NCBI GenBank assembly: GCA_000320545.1
Contig: ADNK01001121.1
Span: forward strand, 1-22,776
Direction: 5' to 3'
Source: Bigelowiella natans CCMP2755
Taxonomy: Eukaryota; Cercozoa; Chlorarachniophyceae
Length of the DNA: 22,776 nt
Part shown: positions 1-10,540 of the stretch, piece by piece
Position numbering within the stretch: position 1 is the first letter of the stretch
Layout of the letters: each line of letters opens with the position of its first letter
Notes under the pieces: generated by a model
What the model was told of the DNA's origin: nothing
Databases searched by the model: none
What the model saw: only the letters and a program-made list of their open reading frames with translations
Translations under genes and position numbers: made by a program

Positions 1-166
1 GGGGGGGGGGAGAGAGTCAGCACTCTCTCTTTTGAATGTGTTTGCTATCATCTTAACCCACTACCTCACCCCCGAAACGAAACGCGATCGGAAGAGAAGG
101 CGGCGGATGCAGCGATAACAAGAGCAATAGCAACAGCCAATAGCAATAGGAGAAGCGGCGACTGAC
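1..166 (-). other. Intron sequence at left edge
   Basis: Follows the donor after 167 of the helicase gene. It holds a G-run at 1-10 and a short GA/CT patch. I see no coding exon in it. Confidence 0.6.
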
Positions 167-479
167 CTTCGCTCCCAGTCTACGATAGTCCCCCACCCCC
201 ATTTGACCCCGTCATACGCTGCTGTCGTATCATCACCGGGGTCTTGCATGTACACGATGCGGCCGGTGTTTAGATATGAGGCCATCGGAACCCGGAGCAA
301 TGCATACTGCCATATCTGCTCCTTGAGAGATGTGTGCTGCGACGCTAGGCCTTGGTACTCCAAGATCACCTGTTGGCGGTTGTTGTTGTTCCGATATTAA
401 TCCTTTGATCATACCATCAATATCTCATGCTTTTTCTAGTAGATGCTGCGAAGCGTGATTCTCGGTGATTCTGGTCCTG

Positions 480-510
<31 letters not shown>

Positions 511-602
511 ACTCATTCACTCACTCACTTTTGTCTAATTACTGATTGTACCAAATCTAAAAAATCGGTAGCTACTATGGTGCTTGCATAGAGTCAATGA
601 CG

Positions 603-644
<42 letters not shown>

Positions 645-687
645 GCTGCCGCTGCCACCTCGATACACCCGCACTTATAATTTGCGA

Positions 688-729
<42 letters not shown>

Positions 730-1331
730 TGAAATATAACGATGAAAACCTTCTCATCGGCCAGTACGTTGCTGCTAAGAACGGAGTTGTACTTTTGCTT
801 GAGCTCCTGAAGCTTTTTGCGAAGGCCGGGCTGCTCACTTTGCTGCTGAAACATTAAAAAGCTTTGCACCACTACCTACTCAAGGAATTGCAACAACAAC
901 AACAACATGCGATGACCACGACGCGTCCAAAAAGTAAATGAGAGTAAGAATGATGAGTGCTCATCTTTCGTAACGGCTATTCCTCTAGCTTTAAACAACT
1001 ACTACTAATAGTAATAAGAATACGCAACAACGGCACCTCTTCAGGTCTGGTGTTGCGGATTCTGGCCAGATTGAGCAGCATCGTATAGGTCAGTCGAAAC
1101 TTGGAAATCAGCGGGATTGGATCCCCAACCATCATGTCGCGCATTTCCTCCTTCTCCATTGTCTCGCCCACCATCAAAATGCAAACTCCGTTCCTGCGAG
1201 ACCAATGTAAGACAGGGGGGGGGGCGGGAGAGGGGGTAGGTTCGTCGGAAGGGCTATATGTGCTGCCAATTCATTATCTGAAACATGCACGCTTGCGTCC
1301 AGTTTTTATGTATGTGCTTCTGTGTGTGATG

Positions 1332-1365
<34 letters not shown>

Positions 1366-2087
1366 GTGCTCATGCATTTCATGGATAGACTACTTGTCCT
1401 TATTCCTCCTCCCTGCACGACCGCTCATCTGAATGTACTCCCCGGACGTTATCATCCTTGTCCCCACGCCATCGAATTTGTCAAGCTGGGTGAAAATCAC
1501 CGTCCTCGCCGGCATATTGACCCCCATAGCGAACGTCTCGGTGGCGATAAGCAGCTTGAGCAGCCCCTCTTGAAACAGAATCTCCACCAACTCCTTCAGC
1601 ACGGGAAGCAGCCCGGAGTGGTGCACGCCAATGCCTTTCTACGAAGGGGGGGAGGAGATGGAGGAGGAGGAGGAGGGGAAGATTATATTGCCTGATATGG
1701 CTATTTTTATCGTTTGCGCTCCTGATTGCTGATTTTAAAGTGCTAATACAGTCGGTTCTTCTTCTTCTTCTTCTTCTTCTTCTTCTTCTTCTTCTTCTTT
1801 AAGGGCTAAACGCGCTGATTACTGGGGACGTGCTGCTGCTGCTGGCTTACGCGCCCAGGTTACAAACAAACACCCATGGTGCTCGCCCATGCTACCTGCA
1901 CGGTGCCATATTTTGCCTATAGCGAAAATAATCGCACGTACTACCAGAACTACTAAAAATATACTACTACTACTAAAATTATACTACTACTACTACTACT
2001 TGCAGGAGCGGGAGGAGACTTTCTATCTGTGCGAGCTTCCGGTCCTCCTCCAGCATCGAGTACAAAGCGTTGTCATAAACCTATGTT

Positions 2088-2122
<35 letters not shown>

Positions 2123-2176
2123 CCATCATCGTCGTCATCCTCCGCCCATCAACGAACACACACACAGAGAGATATG

Positions 2177-2263
<87 letters not shown>

Positions 2264-3128
2264 GAGAACAAATAGAGATGGTACAAGACAAGAGAAAGAA
2301 GAATAGGCGGGCCTCGTGACGACGACGTCATATATCGTTCAGAAGCGATGAGCACCAGCTGTAATCATCGACACAAGCGAAGCACGCACACAACCTCCTT
2401 GATCTGGGCCTTCTCCTCTTCCGAGTTGAAGTCCATCTTGGCGAGACCGATGGCGATTTGCTCGCACAGTCGCCGGCTAAAGGCGAACATGATGCACGGC
2501 AGCCACTCGAGCTTCTTCACTAGGTTTACGATGGCTCGGAGGTCGTCTGAGTTCTGATTTGTTGTCGGTCGGAACCCCCCCCTCCTCCTGCTGCCGCCCC
2601 ACCAGCAGACGCGCGGAGGAAGACCGAGCAGGATGTGAAAGAGCAGGGGGTGAGGAGAACGGTGTGTGGGTTTCGCCAGGGATGAGAGAGGAGGGGGGGA
2701 GACGTTTGTCAACTGAGGAAGGCTGAACATGCTAAATGCACTTTCTTTCTTGCGTTTCATGAGATTCACAGCAGGAAAATGACAGTAGCATAGCGAAATA
2801 AATCAGTGCCCCCACCCCCCCCCCCCCCCTCCTTGTCTCTCCCAATATCTGCGACGCGGCCACCAACTATATACGCCGCTACTGCTGCATCTAGTGCTGC
2901 TCACCTTTCACCCCCATTCCCACCGCGCAGGTGCTGAGCTACGGACTCCCACTTGTCATCCTTTATGTGCACAGATACGGCGTGTGTTGTGAATTACTAC
3001 AAACGGTTTAGAATCATCGATGTCGCACCTGGAAAACGCCTTGTTCGTTCACCATCTCGTAGATCCCGCTGCCGCCGTTAGGGAAAACCTGAGACATTTA
3101 TGGCGTTTCTTCAATGAAGAGAAAAATA

Positions 3129-3167
<39 letters not shown>

Positions 3168-3198
3168 GCACGCAAAAGGATACAGGGAGAAAAAGAGG

Positions 3199-3236
<38 letters not shown>

Positions 3237-4414
3237 GAGGAGAACGAGAATTCCTGCTCCTCCTTCCCCTTCACATTACACCGGTATACTACTACTGCCC
3301 CTACTCATAACAAGTAATAATAGTGATAATATAGCTACACACGTAGTGCTGGAGGGGCGTTGGCCGAAAGTTGGTCGTCACGACGTGGCAAGGTGTTTCC
3401 TGTGTGCAATGAAGAAGAAGGAAGGGAGCGGGAGGAGAGAAGAAGGAGAAGGAGGAGGAGAGATATCTATCAATAACTTGGGACGACTACTACACAGCAG
3501 CTCTATTATCCCAAAAAGAGTTAGAATTTGGTCCGGCACCAAAGACGCCAATGGCAACAATAATGTCAAAGACGTCTCTCCATTTCGCTGCCGTCGCCGC
3601 TTCTTCTTCTTCTTCTTCTTCTTCTTCTGCTGCTGCTGCTGCTGCTATTGCTGCATATAAGGCTACTACGTGACCTTGATAGTCGCCACCCAATCCGAAA
3701 ACTCGTTGGCATTCGATAATGTCGCAGAGAGAAATACCAAGCCTATGGTTTTCGGGAGTAGCACGATCGATTCCTCCCACACCACACCTCGCGACTTGTC
3801 ACGCATGTAGTGGACCTACGCCGAAGGATGAGGGGGGTGGGCGGCGGGAAGAAGAAAAAGGAGAAATGGAGAAGAGAAAGTGTTGAAAATAACGCACGCA
3901 ACGGTCGGGGCAATGATAATGGGCAGACAGTTGGAAAGAGGAATTTCTTACATGATAGAACATAGTTTTGGCAAATCTATTTATCTTTCCTCTCCCCCAT
4001 CATCATTGCCATCATTGATTCAGCTTCAAATGACGACGAACCTCATCAAACACTACGTATCGAACATTCTCCATCGTCTCGCTGCCGCGGTATAAGAAAT
4101 TTCTGCCGGAACAACAAAGATCAGTAGTTGCACCAGAATAGAAGTAGTAGTCATTATTTGGACTTTTCTATGCTATACTCTCTCTCTCTCTCTCTCTCTC
4201 TCACTTCTCCACGAGACAGCAGTGCAAAGCCCCCTCCTCCTAGTCTCCATTATCACCTCAAGATCTCCGTTGTGAGGACGATTATCGAGGCGCTCGGGTT
4301 GACCGTTATATCACCCGTCATCAGGCCCTTGTATCGCCAGTTTGATAACGTAGGGGAAAGCACGTACGAAGCAAAATGAATCGTATAAAACACACGAATA
4401 ATGGTATAATGTGA

Positions 4415-4456
<42 letters not shown>

Positions 4457-5499
4457 GTTGTTGTATGTATGTCCATAGCTACACATAGTGCTACTACCAC
4501 ATCTTCCTCTTTGAATTCTTCTCTAAATTCCCGAAACTTTTGGTTGGATAACGCCTTGATCGGGGCTGTGTACAACGCTCTCGCGCCCTCCCTCAGCGCC
4601 ATTGCGATTGCATACCTTTCCATTGGAATCATGATGAGCAGCAGTGACTGCAGCTTTCCCCCCGCCACCTCCCTGAATCTCTCTGCCTCTCTCGCTCGTT
4701 CACTTGTCCAAGTGTGTGCGTGTGTGCATGTATGCGTGTGCGTGTTATCTTTGGTATATCCCTCAACTTCCGCATCACAGGTTCACTCCCTGTACTATTC
4801 CCCCCGTTGCCTTGACTAGATACTTCCACTACTCACTCAGCTACGACGGTTTTGCCAGCGCTTGTATGCGCAGCCACCATTACGTGGTCCCCAGCCTGTA
4901 AAAGAAGAGAGACGCAATACAATACACACACTCACATGTCTGAAGCCTAAGATGTAGATAGAAGCAACATACGCTATGGGAACAAGCAAGCACGACTCTA
5001 TTTACGTGTAACCATGATCATATGAAAACAGAAAATGACGAATTTGTCAGCGGACCTCGATGCTCTGGATGGCTCTCTCCTGAAACTCGTCAAGTGTGAA
5101 AGGATAAACGCGGGCAGGGCCTTTGTTACTACTCTGCTGCGACGCGGGTGACCATGGTTGCCGTATTCTCTTTGTCTCGCTCCATCCAGGGGGATAGCTG
5201 ATGTAATGGCTGCATGTTCCCTTGCGTTTTTTGGGAAAGTGCGACGATGTGTTTGCAGTACTGCTACTGCTCCTCGCATCCTCCCCGACCTCCTTCCGCT
5301 TCCTTGGAGATGACTTTTTCAACACCTTCCGTTCCTTTTCGGCGTCGTCACTTTCGACTTGGAACGGATTGTATTCCTCCCCTTTCTCCTCCCCTTCCTC
5401 CTTTATTTCTCCATCCTCCATCGTGAGATCGACTATCTCCCGGCGGGAGCCGCGGTCACCATTTTGCATTTTTAGTACGCTGCAAAGTTTGGGTGGCAT
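167..5499 (-). CDS. MTR4: MTR4/SKI2-like DExH RNA helicase, 5' part (partial)
   Basis: ATP-dependent 3'-5' RNA helicase that feeds RNA to the nuclear exosome, alone or in TRAMP, and acts in 5.8S/ITS processing and RNA surveillance. The spliced model gives about 673 residues; the family is about 1000-1100, so the C-terminal arch/KOW end, winged-helix and helical-bundle part lies left of the window. Visible: an acidic/basic N-terminus with NLS-like runs ([14 protein letters not shown]); the conserved [17 protein letters not shown]; motif I AHTSAGKT (residues 157-164); [27 protein letters not shown]; motif II DEVH (249-252, split by an intron between DE and VH); motif III SAT (280-282); [43 protein letters not shown]; motif [11 protein letters not shown] (500-508); then the SFLMFQQQ and [10 protein letters not shown] regions of the arch. 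Start ATG at 5497-5499 is the first Met of a long open exon. MTR4 is favoured over SKI2 because of the immediate YPF-FQ start and the lack of a long SKI2 insertion. Confidence 0.93.
476..727. repeat. Microsatellites (CT)n, (AT)n, (GA)n in helicase intron
   Basis: Long intron between exons at 750 and 369. It contains (CT)n at 476-510, (AT)n at about 603-644 and (GA)n at 685-727, all seen directly. No other feature was found in the intron. Confidence 0.95.
1331..1360. repeat. (AT)n microsatellite
   Basis: Pure AT dinucleotide run in the intron between the helicase exons 1638-1394 and 1193-1037. Confidence 0.95.
1755..2260. repeat. Microsatellites (TTC)n, (CAT)n, (AT)n, (GA)n
   Basis: In the introns on both sides of the helicase exon 2080-2000: (TTC)n at 1755-1800, a TAC/CTA triplet run at 1984-1999 that contains the donor site, (CAT)n at 2088-2120, (AT)n at 2182-2211 and (GA)n at 2222-2260. 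Confidence 0.95.
2815..3232. repeat. Poly-C, (CA)n and (GA)n tracts
   Basis: Intronic tracts of the helicase gene: poly-C at 2815-2829, (CA)n at 3131-3166 and (GA)n at 3200-3232. Confidence 0.95.
3600..3646. repeat. (TTC)n-(TGC)n compound triplet repeat
   Basis: Nine or so TTC units run directly into TGC units. It lies in the intron between helicase exons 3815-3675 and 3399-3343. Open frames over it encode only homopolymers and are not genes. Confidence 0.95.
4178..4446. repeat. (CT)n and (GT)n microsatellites
   Basis: (CT)n at 4178-4202 and (GT)n at 4416-4446, in the two introns flanking the helicase exon 4327-4257. Confidence 0.95.
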
Positions 5500-6010
5500 T
5501 ATTGGATATTTATCGCATTAAAAAATATCTAAATGCTTCAATTTCTGAGGGAAAACCAGTCTCGTGTTTATGCCAGTTCTATCCATCAACGAAATTGTCT
5601 TCTCCTCCAAACACGAAAACACATACAACACAGCCAGCACAGCTGATTTCCGTCATTTATCTGCGCATTTATTTAGATGTTCTCTCCGTCTCAAAGCAAA
5701 TACACAATAGAATGGAAACTTCGCAAACGAACTAGTATACCTTAGTACGTTCTATTTGGTCAATATACTGTACTGATAATATCGAAGAAATTGGGTAGCG
5801 ACTTTCGTCGGTCAAAAATCGGCTGCTTGTTGAGCTGGCTTGTCGCTCCCATATGTTTACAGGCCATTTATGATATATTCCATCGGGAAATATTCATACG
5901 TGTAATTTGCGGCCTTATCCCGTCCCCGTCCCCGTCCCCGTCCCTTCTTCTAATTTTCGCCTCTGTCAGCCTGGTTAGCCGGTAAAGGGCATTTTGTGGA
6001 CCTGCATGCA
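5500..6010. promoter_or_regulatory. Divergent intergenic spacer between MTR4-like and KRI1 genes
   Basis: 511 bases separate the two start codons, so both promoters must lie here or in untranslated leaders within it. I see an AT-rich left half and a short tandem CCCCGT-type array at about 5919-5945. No TATA or other core element can be assigned with confidence. A shared bidirectional promoter is inference from the layout only. Confidence 0.45.
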
Positions 6011-9000
6011 ATGAAGGACTCTCTCTTGGAGAAGAAGAAGAAGAAGAGGAAACTGCAGAAAGGGGGCGTCAAGAAGAAGAAGAAGAAGAAGCGCGATGGA
6101 GAAAACAAAGGTAGAAAGGCAGCGAAACAGGAAGAACCAGGTTCATCCAGAGCACATGGGAAAGAGGGGCAAAAAGAGCTGAGTACAAAGAAGAAGCAAA
6201 AGGCTCTTATAGATTCGGACGATGAGGGGCAGTCTGATGACGACACTCTAAAGATCAATGAAGGGTACAGAAAACATACATAGCACACATCATCATCAGT
6301 TCATCGTCTTCGTCACAATATTGAGATGATAATAATGCTTTCTGTATCACGACCCTCATCAGATATGCTAAGCACTACATAAACACACAAAAGAGCATCG
6401 CAAAGCAAAAAGGTACAGCTATCTTTGGGTTGGAAAAGCGTAGTGTGGTCATTATGATTCATTACTTCACACTCATCATCCATCAGCGGAGAATAAGATG
6501 GCTCGCTTGTTGGCCAACCTGAGCGATGATGATATGAGTGACTCAGAAGAAGAGGTAGCAAGATGGTAGAAAGAGAGTAGTGTTGGGTGTGAGAGAGGAC
6601 GACGAAAAAAGTTAATTCATTCCTAGATGAAAGAAAACACACACGCACACACACAGACAGACAAACTAAGACACATACTCCCTTGCTTGTGATTTTATGG
6701 TAATCGCTATACACTGTGCGCCTCCTAGGATGAAGACGGATCACTGCTGACAGCTACACTCGATGAAGAGATACATGAAACTATTCTCAAGATAAGAAAG
6801 AAGGTTTGTCGACCTAGGAGATCATTTCATGGAGAGAAATAAGCTGAGTCGTGAGGGCCGAGCATAGACATTCTCTGATGCACGTCGAATCCTCCCTCTC
6901 ACCTTAATAGGACCCCTCGATCTATAGCAAGGAAGCAAAGTTCTATGCGCAGAAATCCCGGGAAGGAGACGACGAGGGTGACGATGACGACGACGAGGAG
7001 GAGGAGGAGGCAGTAAAGAAAAGGAAGAACAAAAAGAAGGGCATTTCTGTCAAGCAATACCTTGTGGCGAGAGCTAAGGATGATTTGGATAACGAGGTAG
7101 GTGTTGATAACGTGGAATAGATGAAGAAACGTTTGTGAGATGCGCAACATCCAACCCCCTCTCCTCCCCCCCCCCCCCCCACATGCATCTTTAACATCAT
7201 ACATGTTCATTTCTCTCGCTTCCACAAATGGGAACAAAGGGAAGAGATGAAGCCGAGCGGCGACCAATGACGAAAGCAGAAGAGTCCGCCATGATCAAAA
7301 AGAATTTCATCACACTCGCGAACGAAGGCGACGACGACGAGGATGACGGCGCCGATGACTTCTTCTCCAAGAAGGAGAAGAGCAAAGATGAGATCGAGAA
7401 GGAGGAGAGGGAATTTGGTGCTTTTCTAAAGGAGGAGGAGCAAAGAAATCACAAGAAAAAGCTCGAGAGACTTGTCGCCGGATCGGGTGAGAACGAAGCA
7501 TATCTGCGTCACCACAAAGAATTATGAAAAAGGAGGGGGGGGAGAAGGAGGAGGAGGGCGAACATTGTTTGATATTCATAAATGTCCACAGTACGAAGAA
7601 AAGTCACCGGAGACTGCTTCTATGACGCTATATGCCCAACTATGCTCCCCCCTCCCCTTCTGCGAGTAAGATAACATTATTTCTACCTAATATATTCAGC
7701 TGCGGGGGAAACGGAAAACCTGAGCAAGGATGATCGATTCCTTCGTGACTTCATCGCCAACGAGTGGTGGAGGGCAAAGGACACATCCAACATGCCCTCC
7801 TACGAGGAGATCATGGGGGAGGAAGAACCAGATCAGCCGGAGGTGGATGATGACGAGAAAGAGCTCGAGAAGGCAGAGGTATGTTAGTAGAAGGAGCAGA
7901 AATACATGCTCACACCGCGGCAATAGTCATTTGATGAAAATGAGGAGGAGGATCCTTGCGAGTCTTCCTTCCCCTTGTTTACTGCTGCTGCTAGTGGCAG
8001 AAAAGCCATTACCCTTATGACGTGTGTTCTTCGTTTTTCCAACATTGAAAATCGCCCTCCACACCCCTCCCCCCTTTCAACCCCAAGGCATTCGAGCATG
8101 CATACAACTTCCGTTTCGAGGAGAAGGGCTCCAACGAGATCATCACATATCCCAGAGAGATCGAAGAATCCGTGCGTCTCAAGAAGAGTAAGCGGAAAAG
8201 GCAACGCGACGCCAAGAAGGTCTTGTTGTGCACGCCCCATGGATCTGCCTGTCTATGATCATCATCATTGTTATCAATCAGGCACGACGAGAGGAAGAAA
8301 TGGAGAAAAAGGCCCAGGAGATACGGAAGCTGAAGAAGCAGAAGCGCGCCGAGATCACCGAGAAACTACGTGAATTGAGGGATATTGCTGGCGACATCCC
8401 CATGGACATCAACCTCGATGGTAATTCATTGTGCATAGAGTATCATCGTTTTCTCGCATCATCCTTATTTTAGTACGGAAAACGTGTAGCTTTACTACTC
8501 ATCCCTACCAGCCGGCAGCATTTCTCCTCCTACATTGCGCTTTTCTTTCAATTCCAATGACACGCACACAGCGTATAGCCCAACCCAAAAAGCGTCAGCA
8601 TCATCAGCATCAGCGGTGTATGCAGAGAACGGAGGGCAACCTGCGACACAATCAATGCAGTACCAACAGTAAAAACAACAACAACAACAACAAGATTAAC
8701 TTTTTCAACGATTACGACGTCATCACTACGCAGGCGACTTCGACCCGGACGCACACGATGCGATGATGCACCAGGCGTTTGACGATGAGTACTACGGCGA
8801 TGTGGAGAACCCTGATGCCCTCATCCACCCGGAGCAAAATCTTCTTGAGCAAGAAACGAGTGAATTCGAGAAACGCTTGTTTCTTCAGCCTGGCATGCCT
8901 TGTCGCGCCTACTACCGGCCTGATAACAAGTGAGATTGGGGCGGAGGGGAGGGGGAGGGGATAGCAGTATAGAGTAGATTGCTGTCGATATCTCGCTTGT

Positions 9001-10540
9001 TACTCTGCATACTGTCCCCTTTGTTTCAATTACTCTTTTTGCTTGCATAGGTTCTACGACGCAGTAATCGTCCGAAAGCTGCCAAGAAACCGATTCCGCG
9101 TGAAGTTTTCTGGGTAGTAGCAGTAGTAGTATTAGGATTAGTAGCAGTAGTAGCAGTGGTAGTAGTAGTAGTGTGATAGCAGCAGTGCTAGCAGCAGTAG
9201 CATCATCATCACAATGTAGTAGCAAGAGCATTGGAGAAGTAGCATTAAAAAGCAAGTACCCACACCCTGCTCCTCCTCCTCCTCCTCCTCGCCTTTGGCC
9301 ATCCTTCCCAGATACGAAGAAAGCGCTGATTTGGAGACTTCGGAGGTCAGAGTCGCGAAGCTAAAAGAAGGTGACGAGGATGGGAAGTCGTTAGCAGAGG
9401 ATGGCGACAAGGAAGGTGTGTTGTTAGCCTACTAGGAGAAGCGGTAGTAATTACCAGCAGTAACAGAGGCAGTGGTAGTAGTAATCGCATGGGAAATGTG
9501 TAAAAAGCAACGATGATCCCTCCCCCCCCCCCTCTGGAAACAAGACGAGCCCGCAGTATGTTGGGACAATCATGAATGCACGACGTCTCATTCCATTCTC
9601 CCTTCCCATCTGACACACCGTTACTGTCCATCCCTCGCTTAGCAAAACCGTTTAACGTCGGGGACATATGCGAGGCGCGGTATGAAGCAGACGGCAAGTT
9701 TTACAAGGCCAAAGTTCTGGCGATAATGGAGGCCGAAAATTCGTTGCGAGTTCAGTATCAAGGGTAGTGAAACGATGTCCTATGCTTTGAAGGAGTACCT
9801 AAGTAGCGTTAGCAGCGATATAACCAATGCATTTTTAGCAGAGATAGTAGCTTCAATCTCTCTATACCTCCTCATCTCCCTCCCCCCCCCCCCCTCCTCT
9901 TTCTCTAACTTCATCTTGTGGCCCATCGTCCTTGCAGGTACGATGAGGAGGCGGTGGTGCCCTTTGATGACGTCCGGGTCCCCGGGACGAAGAAGACCGT
10001 CGGTAACGCCAATGCGAAATTACGCCAAATGACAGCCGAGCGCAAGGAGATTGAGGCACTTCTGGACGAAGTAGACAAACTCGACTACGAAGACCTCATA
10101 GGCGGCGATATCCCCACGCGATTCAGGTATGATATGGCGTGCGCAGAGAAGGACAGAAGCAGAGGAAATGAAGAGGACTATTGTGTAGAAAGTTTAGGCA
10201 GATTTTCTTTCCCTTCCGTGCTCTCTAGTTCATATGGGCTTTTCTCCGCTCTTTCCTCTCCTCCTCTCCCTTCGCTTCCCCATTTTTTCCTAGGTACAAA
10301 AAGGTCGAGCCGCTTGATTTCGGGATGACGGTGAAAGAGATTCTGGAAACCCCAGATAAGGTTTTGAGGCAGCGAGTCTCAATGAAGCACCTCGCTCCTT
10401 ATAAGAACGTCCGAAATATGCATTGGAGAAAATTTAAAAATTCGAGGCCACAGCGCAAAAATGGCAAGAGTATTGACAACAAACGAGAAGGAGGAGGGAA
10501 GAAGAAAAAGAAAATTAAGAAAAAATCGGCAAAGGCCTAG
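6011..10540 (+). CDS. KRI1: KRI1 ribosome-biogenesis protein with two internal Tudor domains
   Basis: KRI1 is a nucleolar factor needed for early pre-40S/18S rRNA maturation. The spliced product is 749 residues. It has a Lys-rich N-terminus with IDSDDEG; a LKINEGYAKHY block; an acidic NLSDDDMSDSEEE block; ILKIRKKDPSIY; acidic and basic runs; RFLRDFI (306-312); NFRFEE (360-365); a Lys/Arg/Glu-rich helix; and FDDEYYG (459-465). The KRI1 C-terminal signature LDYEDLIGGDIPTRF is at 653-667, then YKKVEPLDFGMTVKEIL and a Lys-rich tail. All of these follow the KRI1 family order. Between FDDEYYG and the C-terminal block, where ordinary KRI1 has a linker, sit two Tudor-like domains (496-546 and 567-621). 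The ATG at 6011 is the first Met in frame and opens the Lys-rich N-terminus. Stop TAG at 10538-10540. Confidence 0.92.
7154..7181. repeat. Pyrimidine/poly-C tract in KRI1 intron
   Basis: A CT-rich stretch ending in a run of about 14 C, upstream of the acceptor at 7240. Confidence 0.85.
8884..9363 (+). other. Tudor-like domain 1 of the KRI1 protein
   Basis: Residues about 496-546, spread over three exons. The pattern CRAYY...KFYDA...FRVKFSGYEES resembles SMN/SPF30-type Tudor domains. Aligned by eye with SMN, the aromatic-cage positions are Y504, Y511, F528 and Y531; the cage Asn is Glu (E533). Introns interrupt K509 and G530, both in phase 2. Binding to methyl-arginine is inferred from the fold, not shown. 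Confidence 0.75.
9114..9210. repeat. Degenerate GTA/GCA triplet array at an intron 5' end
   Basis: The intron after exon 9051-9113 starts with its donor GT inside a long array of GTA, GCA and GTG triplets. It provides many phase-equivalent GT dinucleotides just downstream of the used donor. Confidence 0.8.
9649..9988 (+). other. Tudor-like domain 2 of the KRI1 protein
   Basis: Residues about 567-621. The core is FNVGDICEARY, GKFYKAKVLAI, LRVQYQGYDEEAVVPFDDVRV. Cage-equivalent aromatics are Y578, Y585, Y603 and Y606; the Asn position is again Glu (E608). The intron at G605 is phase 2, the same codon and phase as G530 of domain 1. The K509-equivalent (K583) has no intron here. Confidence 0.8.

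Larger units (their letters stand above)
167..5499 (-). other. Exon model of the MTR4-like gene (15 exons seen)
   Basis: Minus-strand exons, 5' to 3': 5499-5056, 4895-4837, 4615-4501, 4327-4257, 4102-4042, 3815-3675, 3399-3343, 3088-3029, 2960-2912, 2546-2395, 2080-2000, 1638-1394, 1193-1037, 875-750, 369-167. Each has AG before it and GT after it, and the phases are consistent throughout. The junction between the ninth and tenth exons is the least sure: a stronger-looking donor at 2905 breaks the frame, whereas donor 2912 with acceptor 2546 keeps it. The last exon ends in phase 2 at 167 and its partner exon is outside the window; 1-166 is intron. Confidence 0.85.
6011..10540 (+). other. Exon model of the KRI1 gene (15 exons)
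   Basis: Exons: 6011-6264, 6363-6412, 6487-6554, 6729-6803, 6911-7096, 7240-7486, 7700-7878, 8088-8219, 8282-8420, 8734-8929, 9051-9113, 9312-9415, 9643-9763, 9938-10126, 10294-10540. Total 2250 nt including stop, in frame across every junction, all GT-AG. The 50-nt second exon was required to repair the phase between its neighbours and also supplies the family's INEGYAKHY motif, which supports it independently. Confidence 0.88.

Noticed and set aside
2073-2355. Open frames over (AT)n, (GA)n and (CAT)n
   Set aside because: They encode only dipeptide or homopolymer runs from microsatellites and lie in an intron of the helicase gene.
2905-2912. Stronger-looking AG/GTGAGC donor after 2905 for the ninth helicase exon
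   Set aside because: It leaves phase 2, and no acceptor before the next exon restores the conserved frame; donor 2912 does.
5214-5521. Plus-strand open frames opposite the first helicase exon
   Set aside because: Shadow of the real minus-strand exon 5056-5499, whose protein carries recognisable MTR4 sequence.
5996-6010. Upstream GTG start for KRI1
   Set aside because: Eukaryotic initiation favours the ATG at 6011, five codons downstream in the same frame.
5950-6288. Minus-strand Ser/Phe-rich frame opposite KRI1 exon 1
   Set aside because: Antisense of a Lys/Glu-rich coding exon; poly-Phe arises from AAG/GAA codons read in reverse.
6943-7385. Minus-strand Ser-rich frames opposite KRI1 exons
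   Set aside because: Antisense of acidic GAC/GAG codon runs in KRI1.
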